From positions 1,687,975 to 1,751,974 of the forward strand of contig FN649741.1 in assembly GCA_000310025.1 (NCBI GenBank): DNA of 64,000 nt. The letters run 5' to 3'. Shown here in pieces: positions 1 to 10,825 of the stretch. The notes under the pieces are model-generated. The model was not told the DNA's origin and searched no databases. It worked only from the letters and a program-made list of their open reading frames with translations. Made by a program: the position numbers and the translations under genes. Each line of letters starts with the position of its first letter. Position 1 is the stretch's first letter. Source of the DNA: Ectocarpus siliculosus. Lineage: Eukaryota > Sar > Phaeophyceae > Ectocarpales > Ectocarpaceae.

Positions 1-3000
1 ATCACCGGTTGCATTTCACTTTCCTTTCGTGCTTTCTCTCATCCAAGATTTCCTTCTATTCTGTTTCAATTTGTTGTCTTTCCGAAGTACTTAGGACTTG
101 TTACGACACGCCATCTTCTTATTTCCCCTCTCTCTAACTCCCTATGCATTTTTCTTTTCACAAATTCCGTGCAGTCCCCAACGCCACGACGCTCGAGGCC
201 CTGCACTCCTTGGTCCACTCCTTTATTTCTGTTCCTGTCCATAGTTCGCATATACCTCCCTCTTTATCTCTCTTGCGTCCCATCTCCACTTTCATTTCTA
301 CCCCATCGCATTGCTGGTTTTAAGCTGTTCGACGCTATTTTCTTCTCGAACTACAATATATACATATCCAGATCTCTCAGCTCGGTTGCCGGGGTGTGTT
401 TCTCAGCTTGCGTGCTTTTGTTAACAAATTTGTTCGGGCCCCACCGCCACAAGGCGGGGGTGCTAACGTGCCCTAAACTCCCCCGCTTCATCTGTAGCAG
501 CAGTCAGTCGTCACTGCTGTGCTTCAATGTCAATGCCCTTGTTACAGTACGTATATACAACATTAAGTTCGCCGTAGGTAGGCAGACGACACTCATTTAT
601 TTGGTACTGGGTATTATTTATTTGTTCGCAGTTCGCCGTAGGTACAAGAGGCAGACGAAAGAGCAGCTGCTAAATATTGCAGTGAACTTGTAGACTTGAC
701 TTCCTCTTGGACATATAATAAAGCCACCCATCCTATCTTAACATGAGCATATCGAAATCAATTGAAAATAATATATGACGCTCAGAGCATCACAATCTCC
801 GCCGTGCCGCCGTGTTGAGAAACTTGTCGGGCCCAACTTCAAGAATGGTCTCGGGTGGGAGGGGGGGGGGGGGGGATATACTACCTCTCCTTTTCCCGCC
901 CGTAAGGACCCCCGGTCCGCTCCACCCCTAAACCCCCCCCTTTAAACCAGGTTTCTAGCCAACCCCCCCCCCAGGAACATCAAATTTTAGCCCCCATCGA
1001 ACGTCTAGACCGCACAAAGCAGCAAAGTTGCTTTCCAGAGCGGCAGTAGTGCAGCCTCACAAGTCAATGTGAGATGCTCAGATGATTGCGTGTGTACAGC
1101 AGAAGACTAAATAACGTGTTGTGTGCCGCTGTGACTCGCCTGGCGTTCTCCCGGGGGTCTGGCCCTCTCGAGCGCGTTTCGCGTCCATGGCCCTCACGCT
1201 CGCACCTCCACCGCCCAATCCAATGCACGTGAAGTCTTTGTTGCGCGTGGGTAGCAGTGCTGCACCCCGTGGCTCACCCTCTCCCCTCTCGCTGCTGCTG
1301 TAGACAGCAGCGGCAGTGCTACGCAAATTTGCAAATTTGCTGCTCTTTCCAACGAAACGCGCGCCAGAAGAAGCAGAGGACCTCCTTCGCGCCCCTACTA
1401 CTGTCGCGCTCCAGTGTGTGGTAGCGTTTCGAAGCGATTCCTCTTCCCCTTCGTGGAACAACCGCACCGTCTTCGTGAGCGAGCGAGCAACGCAGCAAAC
1501 ACAATAGCAAAATGAGCAACGGCTAACTCGGCAGTGGCGCGGTGAACCAAATCTGAATCTCCCACCAGACGCCAGCCCCATCTCCGAAATCTCCGTTCAG
1601 GGTTGGGCCGCATATCCTACTCACAAAAACGGCGCCGAGTCCTCACTTCTATCCACAGACGTATGCATACGGTAAGGAGCTGGCGTGTTCATGTACTACT
1701 GTCGACTCCAAGGTGATCCAACAGCCTCTAAACACTCCGCTACTTTTTCGCGCATACGAAATTTGTGAACAGAGGGCTGTCAAGTGTAGACGCACAGGAT
1801 CTTTGTAGGATGTACCGCCGACGTTTCGCTACACATGTTGTTGTGCGCCGCCGTCTCAGCCTGCCGGGCTGCCACACATACCCACATCGACGCTAATTGA
1901 TGAAGAAACAAATGCAACGCAGGGGCCCTACTCCTGCTGCAGCTGCTTTCGCTTTCTGCTCCAGATGAGGTGGACGCGCGAGAAGAATATGCGGCGTCAA
2001 CAGATGCAACCCTGATCCACCGAGGGGCGTTTACCGAGCAGCTCAACCTCGTTGGCGCAGATGCGAGTGTGGAGCAACTCGCGCTCACGGATGATGATGT
2101 GCAGTTCTTGGGCATCACGGTTGATGAAAGTGAGAGCGAAAACACGACGTCGGGGGGAGAGATGGCATCATCTCGGAAATAATTGTGAATTTGCACACAG
2201 CTGAGGGCTTTACACAAACTCGAGAGGAGCCCCCCCCGGTAGAGCCGCCGATAACTTTGTACCTTAACCTACAGAGCAGTAATTTGTGCAGTTTCTCAGT
2301 GGCACTGCCGTCTACGCTAGAAAGCACGTGTTATCGAAATGTACTCCCCCACGATCTACCGAAAAGAGCGTGTTCACGGGCGATGAAAGAGGCAGTCGTC
2401 GATGCTCTTGGGGTGTATCTCGAGTTGCCAAATGTTCCGTAGATGATTGTGTCGAGAACAACGAATAATAACTAGTCGAAAACAAGAAGAACACCGGTCA
2501 CCAGTTCTGCCACCGGCCAACAAGTTCTAGATCTTCAAAGTACCGTAAAGGGGAAAGGAAACTTCTCGATCAAACTCTGTCTTGTATTGCGTCTCTACAG
2601 GTGAGATCGTTAGAGGTAATGGATTCTCCATTAGAACAGTTTAAACGGTGAATCAACGCAATAATGAGAGAGTCTTCAGTGGGTGTGACAAGGTGCTCAT
2701 CCGCTTGACACTGTCTCATTCGCCGGGCGTGGACAGTCTTGCCACCCGAAAGTCGAAGGAAGATCAGAATTCGATATCAAAGCAATTTCAAGTTCCTACT
2801 CGCCGATGAAGGATACCAAGAGACTTGTTGGCAACACAGGCCGGTCTGGTGGTAACATGGGAAAGAAACAATTGCAAAGAAATGAAGGCTCCAAGTGCCG
2901 CCGAAAGAAAAATAATAAAACAATGGGGATGAAGGACCAACTATGATGAACAGTTTTACGCGAAAAACTTTCCCTCAGAAACAAGGTAAAGAAATGAAGC

Positions 3001-3167
3001 AACGGCGTCTAACTTCGTAGCGTTCGTTATATCTTTGGCGCCGCCGGATAGCCTTGATCACCTCGTGAAGGAGTATCGATCTGCCTGTCGGAGTTTCTTC
3101 GAACGCATGCATAGCTATGTATGTGGATGGAAAGCCCGTGAGACAACCCCTTGAAACCAACGGTTTG
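1..3167. other. no supported gene; low-complexity intergenic or unresolved 5' exons
   Basis: I see no protein family and no convincing exon here. The open frames are short and compositionally biased. The notable local feature is a G-run at about 857-875. The exon starting near 3170 has no in-frame Met and is preceded by an in-frame stop, so at least one upstream exon of that gene must lie here. I could not identify it. Confidence 0.4.
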
Positions 3168-3169
3168 AC

Positions 3170-5034
3170 GTGCCGTCGTCACGGTGTGAAGGGGAGTACA
3201 ATGACGCGTCCCTAGAGTTTGCGATTGGACGGAAGGTATCCGCACCCTTTGTAATACCAGATCCGGCCGACCGACAAAAACCTTATCCCCACCCACTCCA
3301 CGCACTTGGTCGGTACAAAGGTAGCGGAGACGTCTATTTTGCCACCAGCAACTCAGCGATACAACGGGCACACTATGACCCGGCCAAGTCACCGTCGTGG
3401 GACGTTACAACCGTCGTCGGCGGGCACGTGGAGGTTCGCGTCGAGGGATACAACCTCGGCACCAGCGTCGACGACGTTGCCTCTTTCTCCGTCAAGGGAG
3501 TGGAATGCCCGACCAGGAGAAGGGAGTCGAGCAACACCCTGGTCTGTGTGCTCGGAGATCCGGCGGTTACAAGCGTGCTCGGGGAGGTGAGGCACAGCGT
3601 GGTTCCGTCACGTTGTAATCTCAGGTCAAGCGTATTCTGTCAGGCACCCACTGCGTGAAAGCCGAAATATATCATGTGTGTAGTATATGGGTTTTGGCCC
3701 CTTTACCTATCGGTTCTACCATAAATAGGCTAAACTTTGAGGGCCAAAACACACCGCCAAGAAGCGCAACGGAATTACTGCTCGCGGCGTGACGCGTGGA
3801 TCCGAGAGTGCGGTGGAATGCTTTAAAGAGAATACTCATGAGCGTGGCTGCGGTGTCGCCGTTGCTTGACCCGAAGGTACTGTAGGTGGCCTGATGGTAG
3901 GGACACCCATATATCATTTCCAATGACTATCGTTCGTAGCGGAAACTGGCGGCCCGGTTCTCACTTGTTTTTTTCTCCTCACAGAATGTCGGGACCGAAG
4001 ACATCGTCGTGCAAACCGCCTCCGGGGGGTGGACGCAGGGTGGCTACCCTGGCGATTTCGTCGACGCAAAACTAGCTGACCACTCGCTCAAGCCCATCAT
4101 CACACGCGTCGAGACGACCGGCCGTACCATCTCGCCTCGTGCGCTGTGTTTCGACTCCGCGGGAGGAACCCTGTACTATAGCGACCTCGCCACCCGCTCC
4201 CTTAACAGGATAAGTCTCCTCGACGACAGCGGTGACGGCGGGTCGACACTAACGGCCAAGGTGGAATTCGACGCCTTCTTGCCAGACGTTGGTCTCGTGC
4301 AGGGCATGGCCATCGACGTAAGCGAGGGCCAAAACGGCGGGTTCGTGTACTTCTCGGATGCACAGGGTGGGACCGTCTCAAGGGTAGAGCTCCCTGCCGA
4401 CGGGACCCGGCCAGAGGCACCCGGGGCACGGCAGGTCCTAGTCTCCGGATTAATCGACCCGATGGGCATTGCTCTCGAGCCAGACGGCGGCGGAAGGCGC
4501 TTGTTCTACGCGCTGCGGGGGGGGCGCATTTGCGCGGTCTCGCGAGACGGTTCTATCAGCACTTCTGTCCCACCGACGGCGGTGTTATTGGAAGGCGGCG
4601 GCTACGAGGTTCGTCGGTTCGATTCGGGAACGCGTCTTGATGGCATCGCGATCTCGGCTTCTGAGGGCGGGATAAGCGATCCGACCGAGATAAGGCTATA
4701 CTGGGCGGAGTCGGGTCGCACCCCCGGCATAAAGAGGTCGACCTTAGATGGCACGCGGCCGGAAGACGTGTCTGTCGAAGACGATGGAACGGATGCGAAG
4801 GCTCAGCTAGTTTGGCCCCGCGGGCTGGCGTTTGGTGCCGGGGCTTCGACCGGGTTGTTGTTTGGCGAATATCTTGGCAGTGTACGCCTGCTGCCGCTTC
4901 CACCAGCGGGTGGGAGCGTTGAGACAATAGCGGAGGCGGACTCTTATCCTGCGGCAGTGGCGATCCACGCATTGGTTGCAGCAGCCGGTAGGGAAGGGGC
5001 TGAGGAAAGGTTTTTCACGCACAGCGTTCGTTGA
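3170..5034 (+). CDS. IPT/TIG-like plus YWTD/NHL beta-propeller protein (5'-incomplete)
   Basis: There are two exons: about 3170-3586, ending at donor GAG|GTGAGG, and 3985-5034, starting after CTCCTCACAG. The join keeps phase 0 and the frame ends at TGA 5032-5034. Exon 1 encodes a propeller-like strand (GSGDVYFATSNSAIQR), then an IPT/TIG-like immunoglobulin-fold segment (HVEVRVEGYNLGTS, two Cys). Exon 2 encodes about 350 residues with repeated strand motifs such as GTLYYSDLATRSLNRI, GFVYFSDAQGGTVSRV and IRLYWAESGRTPGIKR. These are typical of LDL-receptor YWTD or NHL propellers, which usually bind ligands outside the cell. No transmembrane segment is visible. The first exon lacks any Met and its acceptor is unresolved, so the N-terminus, and any signal peptide, lies upstream. 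The ligand is unknown. Confidence 0.7.
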
Positions 5035-6115
5035 GTTGCGTGCGTACTAAGCATTGGCGATGTGGCTTTGAATTTGTAGCTCGCACGGAAGGTTGTTGTT
5101 GTTCAACGGCATATATCACGCTTCTTCCGCTCAAATATAAAACATGTAATGGTTCAACGGTTTAGCCAGCTCACCTTTGCATGGAGGTCGCGAATCCAGC
5201 ACATCGGCGCCGAATTTGTAGAACACGGCCACCCCGCACCCCTACACAATACTGTAACGGTAACTCCTTGTCGTCGCACCTTTGTCGCCTACGGGCGGTG
5301 GTGTGTGTTTAGAAGCCCGGTACAATTTTAGTTTTCAACTTTTTTTGCGCTGTGGGCTTCTACGTAGATATATCGCCTTGTTTGTATGTAAAAAACCTAT
5401 CTGCCTGTAGATAACGTCCAGCCGCGAGACAGGTCGACGTTCTCTACGTTTGGCCCACAAGCCGAAATATGAAATATGCACTACTTCGCGAGAACGGTTC
5501 TTTTCTTCCAGCTGTCTTTGCTCAAGCTTTCTCACGGAAAAATTGTTTTGCTCCGTAATACCACAATCCAGCAAGCAGTCCTAGCGGCTAAACGTAACCT
5601 TAAACTCGCAACGTTCTCACATTCGACCTTCGTTGTGCAGTCGCACGGACTGTTTTTTTTCTCTCAGTTCGTGCCCAAACAACGTGGTCACGCATCATAT
5701 TTGACTGCACGGACGGTCGATGAAAGAAAGGGAGCGGAGGCTGAAAAATGGTCTGTGGGGTGGAGGGGGAAAATCGGAAAAACCATTCCTCCTTTCTGTG
5801 TGTGCCCCCTCCGCTCTAGCAGTATTTTAGTATGCAGTAGCAGAGTAGGTGTCGTCCAGAGAAGAAATATATACATACATATGTGGATTTTTTTGTTTTT
5901 GTTCTTCACTTCAAATCAGCGCTCACAGCACTAGTGCCGTTTATTCCAACCCGTGGTCACACAGAAGAGCCTCTCTCTACCCTCCCCTCCTGCGGTACTT
6001 CGCTTTCAATTTTTAATGCGAGAAGAGTTCAGCACTCTCTTCCCTCTGTGTACACACGAACTAGCGCTATCCACTAGGCCAGAAGCGGAAGCGAGAGATA
6101 AACTCACTTTGCAAG
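5035..6115. other. intergenic, no gene seen
   Basis: This stretch follows the propeller gene and is AT-richer than its exons. Open frames are short and match no family. It probably holds the 3' UTR of the upstream gene and then spacer up to the tRNA-like sequence. Confidence 0.5.
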
Positions 6116-6122
6116 AAAAGCT

Positions 6123-6195
6123 CGCCTACGCCGGGATTCGAACCCCTGACCTGACCCCTAGAAGGTTACGAGGCTACCAACTAGACCACCGGGGC
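6123..6195 (-). pseudogene. degenerate tRNA-Arg(UCU)-like gene
   Basis: On the minus strand a near-consensus A box (TGGTCTAGTTGG) and B box (GGTTCGAATCC) are spaced as in a tRNA, giving a 73-nt alignment. The variable loop AGGTC is normal, and the anticodon loop reads CTTCTAG (anticodon TCT). A TTTT tract on the transcribed strand lies at 6119-6116, four bases past the end, as a Pol III terminator would. The stems are damaged: by hand I count about 4 of 7 acceptor pairs, 2 of 5 anticodon pairs and 3 of 5 T-stem pairs, with a poor D stem. It is therefore a tRNA pseudogene or the head of a tRNA-derived SINE, not a functional tRNA. An LTR retrotransposon begins ten bases beyond its 5' end. Confidence 0.6.
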
Positions 6196-6204
6196 GACCA
6201 ATAC

Positions 6205-6537
6205 GTGGATGACAGGTGTAGAAGTGCTGTAACCATTGTTGTTGCACATACAAAAGTAGGACCAAGATACGATCCGAACGGAGGATCTTACTGATGGTTG
6301 ATCAGCAAGAGACCCGACTATGGATGCGTCCCTCTTGGCGCCACCTGTGGAGCTTTGGAATCTGAGACCCTCGGGCTTGGTCTCCCTTGCCCCTTCGGCG
6401 GCGCACTCTCTCTTGTCTCTCTCTTCTGAGACCCTCTCCTCTCTAAATCTCGACGAAGAGAACTGCCAGCCCTTAGTAGTGGGAAAAGACTAGTGCGACC
6501 TGGGCCTCCCCCCCAACGAGGGAAGCCTGTATCATCA
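6205..6537 (+). repeat. 5' LTR
   Basis: This is a direct copy of 11726-12066 and ends in CATCA. It starts at GTGGATGACAGG, whereas the 3' LTR starts TGATGTGGATGACAGG, so its first four bases (TGAT) appear to have been lost. It also lacks a 4-bp TAGG present near the start of the 3' copy. Confidence 0.9.
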
Positions 6538-6538
6538 T

Positions 6539-6551
6539 TGGCGTCGACGAA
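6539..6551 (+). promoter_or_regulatory. putative primer-binding site
   Basis: TGGCGTCGACGAA begins one base after the 5' LTR. It starts with TGG, as a sequence complementary to a tRNA 3' end (CCA) should. I did not identify the priming tRNA. Confidence 0.6.
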
Positions 6552-6588
6552 TTAAAAGATCTGCTGGTACTGGAGGTAGAGGTGAGAG

Positions 6589-8043
6589 ATGCCGAAAAAA
6601 TCAGCCGTGCAACGCGCTCGCGATAAGGCGGACGCGGCGGAGGAAAAGAGGCTCAAGGAGCAGCAACGCCGCCTTGAGCTGGAAGCTGAGCTAGAGCAGC
6701 TCAAGCAACGCCTCGCCGCCAAACACCCGACAACCCCGCTAGCACGTGGGACACCCTCGGAACGCGTGCCGGCTTCACGCCCCTCTGGTGATAGCAGCCT
6801 TCTTGAGGAAAAGTCGGATGACCCTGAGGGTGCCGACCGCGCGAGTGCCACCAGCGGCGGTGAAGATGGGAGTGATTCCGGTGAGCGCGACACGTTTGTC
6901 GACGGCGAGAGTGGAGACGAGTATGAGGATGTTCCTCCTGCCGCCGGCCGGGAGCAGCAGGGGCGTTGGGCAGATGAGGAGGAGCCCGAGGATGAGGAGC
7001 CCGAGGTTCTTGCATCTCCGGCTGGCGCACCCATTGTGGAGATGCTGAAACAGCACCACCGTGATGGGACCGAACCTCCCGAATGGCTCATGTCCATTGT
7101 ACTGCCCGCCAACTCGCGAAAGGTGAATACTGTAGGTGGTAGTATGCCTGCTGTCCGACACGAACCCAACGTTGGTAGCGAGGGCAGTGCCCGCCCGAAC
7201 CTCCGGCGTGACAACAGCATACCATCTAATTTTGCTTCACAGCAGTCACCTATCTCGTCTCGGCAATTAGTAAACGATTTTTCTCCGCAATCCGTAGAGA
7301 CCCCACGAGAAATCGACAACACCAGCAGGACTAGCGACCCTCTAGTGATGTCGAATGCCTCACCTACACACTCTACTGTGCGCGCTGATGAACACCCGTC
7401 AGCGCACACTACGGGTACGTCTGCTCGTTTCGTCTTAAAACCCGCAGACCTACCCAAAGATCTTGTTTTCTCAGGGGCTCGATTCTGTGTGGATTATCGC
7501 GGTACCATTAATAAGAGTTTAATCCGAAAGTCGTGGCCTATGCCCGATATTAATGCCCACATTGATACAGTAGATGGAGCAAAGTTTATCACTGTGTGTG
7601 ACGTGCAGAGCGTGTACCACCAGATACCCGTTGCAGCAGCGGAGCAAGAGAAGACCGCCTTTGTAACTCAAAAAGGAAAACGGGTTTTTAAACGTCTCCC
7701 TTTTGGAATTTCGAACGCCCCGTTTTTATTTGCTCGCATGATGTCATTAGCATTTGCACATTTTGGACCCCGAAGTGGCCTCCTTGTTTACATGGACGAC
7801 ATCATTTGCTGTAGTTCGACTTGGGAAAGTCATCTAACATTGTTAGAAAATACATTTCAAGCCCTTCAAGCCGCAGGGCTCACATTGAAACCTTCCAAGG
7901 TACAATTCGGGCCAAGGGAAGTAAAATATTTAGGTCACATTTTGTCTGCGAAAGGAATTCGAATCGGAGACGACCGCATTAAAGCTATTGTTGACCTGCC
8001 CGCTCCTAAAACGATCAAAGAACTCCGTTCAGTTTTAGGCATA
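6589..8043 (+). pseudogene. Gag N-terminus fused by deletion to reverse transcriptase
   Basis: The ATG lies about 40 bases after the primer-binding site. Residues 1-45 are a charged coiled coil (KRLKEQQRRLELEAELEQLK). Residues 60-290 are acidic and Ser-rich, without a capsid-like region, a CCHC zinc knuckle or a DSG/DTG protease motif. At about residue 298 the frame enters RT at RFCVDYRGTIN, missing the N-terminal finger strands that normally precede this motif. The RT palm follows, with the catalytic box VYMDD and then KYLGHILSAKGI. The frame is lost near 8043, after ELRSVLGI, and homology resumes in another frame. An internal deletion joining gag to mid-RT explains this best. Confidence 0.85.
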
Positions 8044-8050
8044 ATATTTT

Positions 8051-9025
8051 GTGAGGAAATTTCTCCCAGATTTGTCCACGGTGGTAGCGCCGTTGGTAGA
8101 CCTCACTAAAAAAGAGCACGTAAAATCGATTGCAAAACGTTGGCGAAACGAACATGATGAGGCGTTTGCGACAGTCAAACGACTGCTCACGGAAGCACCT
8201 ATTTTACACTTTCCCGATTTTACAAAAGACTTCGTCGTGCACGTGGATGCCAGCGAAGCAGGTGCTGGAGCTTTCCTTGCGCAGCAAACAGGAGATGACC
8301 TCAACATTATTGCGTATTTCAGCCAACGATTCAACAATGCTCAGCGCCACTATTCCCCAACCATGAAAGAATGTTACGCCGTCGTACTAGCAATACAGCA
8401 CTGGCGGCCCTATTTATGGGGCAGACATTTTGAAGTTGTGACGGACCATGCTGCGTTGAGATACTTGTACACCATGCAGGACACTTCAAATATGCTGACT
8501 AGGTGGGCTATCGCTCTGCAGTCGTTTGACTTTACCGTGCGACACAAGCCGGGGAGGTTACACGTTGTTCCGGGCACCTTATCTCGGTTGTTTGCTTTTG
8601 AGTACCAGCAACACTTAGAAGCCCCGAAACTAACACCGATTTGTAGGAATGTCCCCAAGGATCCTGCTTTGCATGTAGCTGTACCGAACAGACCTTATCA
8701 AGTGGCCGCAGACCGCCTGGAAAATTTGAAACCAGTGCAAAGTGATCGCGAATTGTTTACCATTAATTCGGTTTACATCAGCGCGACCAACGTTTTTGAA
8801 ACGATGAACCGAGACATCTTTCGAAAGAAACAAGCAGCCGAGTATGGGAAATACATCGACTATCTTGTGGGGGAAAACGCACGAGTCCCGGACAACGAAA
8901 CAGCAACAACCATGTCCTTTTATTTTGTACGAGACGGATTGCTGTTCAAATCGTATTTACCAGGTTACCTCAGGAAACGGAGTACTTTCACTGATCAATT
9001 AGTATTGCCCACAAGCTCTCACGGG
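8051..9025 (+). pseudogene. RT connection and RNase H fragment
   Basis: This continues pol in a different frame from the upstream RT. It starts with the connection segment (KFLPDLSTVVAPL), then RNase H with DASEAGAGAFLAQ, the catalytic-type ECYAVVLAIQHWRPYLWGR, and TDHAALRYL. The usual VPDALSR that ends Gypsy RNase H reads VPGTLSR, changing a conserved Asp. The frame fails again around 9020-9050, where homology passes to the integrase frame. Confidence 0.88.
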
Positions 9026-9032
9026 CTTAGTT

Positions 9033-9840
9033 TTGCACGCTTACCATGATCACGTTTTGTCCGGAGGTCACCTAGCATCTAGACCGACTTTTGACAAGAT
9101 CCGCCAGAAATATTGGTGGCCGAACATGAGTCGTGACGTTCGCACTTGGTGTCAGGAGTGCCAAGCATGCCAACGTCGGAAAACCGCGCACAATCGCACC
9201 AAACTGCCAACAACTGGACACGTACCAGTACAACGACCGTTTGAGCGAGTTTCAGTGGACTTAGTTGAATACAAGAGCGAATCGATGTCAGACGCCGGCG
9301 TACGATGCAAATATGTCCTATCCATGATGGACCATCTAACCCGATTCACCGTGTTGACTCCGAAACCGAATAAATCAGCTGTCACAGTTGCTCAGGCTAT
9401 CATTGACCGCATCATAGGCATTTTTGGACCGCCTGAGGTGTTGCATTCTGATCAAGGGCCTGAATTTGAGAATAGTGTGATCCACCAGTTACAGAGTATT
9501 CTGAACTACAAGAAAACCCGCACAACACCATATCGTTCGCAAGGGAATTCTGTGTCGGAACGACTACATTCAACGATGCACGCAATGCTTGCCATGCATA
9601 GTTCAATGAAGCGTGATAACCGGGTATCGCTACTACCTTTCATACAACTGGCGCATAACACTTCTTTTAGTGCTACCATGCATGAAACTCCATTTTTCCT
9701 CATGTTCGGCAGACAACCGCGACTACCTGTCGATGTCATTCTCGGTATTCCTCATGTAGGAACAACAGCCAATACCGAAGAACTTGCGAAAGACACGCGG
9801 GAAAAATTACAAATTGCTTTCTTTCGAATTAGCGCGCCGA
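9033..9840 (+). pseudogene. integrase: zinc-binding and catalytic core
   Basis: Near residues 1-50 an H-x-H / C-x2-C zinc finger is visible (HAYHDHVLSGGH, then WCQECQACQRRK). The catalytic core follows with the first Asp in FERVSVDLVEY, the second in VLHSDQGPEFEN, and the third acid in a position like GNSVSERLHST. The core ends with the family motif ETPFFLMFGRQPRLP. A frame change at about 9800-9840 separates it from its C-terminal domain. Confidence 0.9.
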
Positions 9841-10143
9841 AACTTAACGGAACGTACAAAAAAGCAAGCGGCGAGTAATTCAAAACTGAGACCGATTCCC
9901 GTGTTTAAACCTGGCGATCAAGTACTGGTATACAGACCATATCAGGATTCCGATGGCCCCAACCCGAAATTGCTGTTACCTTGGCGGGGACCATACGTCG
10001 TCTGCTCGCAACTATCACCCGTAGTATACCGAGTGAGACGCCCAAAAGAAACTCGAGAAGTTGCGGTTCACCTAGCCCATATTAAACGATATTTTGCGAG
10101 GAAAACACCGCCTGCGCCCGACTTTGATAAACAAACTCGCTGA
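9784..10143 (+). pseudogene. integrase C-terminal (GPY/F-type) domain
   Basis: This frame carries FKPGDQVLVYRPY and PWRGPYVVCSQLSPVVYRVR, the GPY/F module of Ty3/Gypsy integrases, followed by HLAHIKRYFA. It overlaps the preceding integrase frame by about 95 bases, consistent with a recent frameshift. Confidence 0.85.
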
Positions 10144-10504
10144 GTTCTTTTTAGGGCGACAGATTCCGTTACCCGCTATCGATCACCCTGATGAGGCCCA
10201 ACCAAGAATTGAGTCTTATGTTGTAGACAAAGTGGTAAGACACAAAAAAAATGGTCGGGGTCCGAGGACTCCTTTTAATTACCGATACCGTTTGCGTCTT
10301 CGAGGGTATGGCCCGGAGTCAGACCTCGAATACCGCGCAGATGAGGTACCACAATGTCAAGAAATGATAGCTGCATACCGAATCCGTTGTGGTTTGGATA
10401 TCGCGCTTTCTAAAACAACTTCGGTTCGCACCCTCAACAAGCAGGGGGACGAAGCATCACCCTGCCGAACTAGGAAGCGAAGACGTACCGAAGCAAGGAA
10501 TTGA
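10094..10504 (+). pseudogene. chromodomain-like tail of integrase
   Basis: Residues 30-100 align by eye with a chromodomain: IESYVVDKVVRHKK, then YRYRLRLRGYGPESDLEY and ADEVPQCQEMIAAYR. In chromoviruses such a domain steers integration to marked chromatin. The two Trp positions of the methyl-lysine cage appear replaced (RLRGYG for KWKGY, DLEY for TWEP), as in cage-less group II chromodomains. A basic tail RTRKRRRTEARN follows. It is in a different frame from the GPY/F segment, so an intact parent element would have read through. Confidence 0.65.
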
Positions 10505-10613
10505 GAGACAACGCCAGATATTGAGCACTCAAAATTTTATCTGCTGTTGTTCTGCGGCTCAAATTTGTTTCATTTTGATGTTAAGTTTTATTTTTAACGA
10601 CATGGGGACGGGT

Positions 10614-10825
10614 TAAAACTATCATTTTCCATGTCCTTGTGACATGGAGATAGTAATGACACGTTAACACTATCTTTTTCCATGTCCTTGTGACATGGAG
10701 ATAGTAATGACACGTTAACACTATCTTTTTCCATATCCTTGTGACAGGAGATAGTAATGAAACGTTAACACTATCTTTTTCCATACCCACCCTCGGGACA
10801 TGGAGCGGAGATAGTGACGACGGTG
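10614..10825. repeat. four tandem 50-51 bp units, each an inverted repeat
   Basis: The units span 10614-10664, 10665-10715, 10716-10765 and a diverged fourth to about 10825. The core CTATCTTTTTCCATGTC and its partner GACATGGAGATAG face each other around CTTGT, so each RNA copy could fold into a hairpin. They lie between the end of pol and the 3' LTR, in the presumed 3' UTR of the genomic RNA. Confidence 0.9.
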
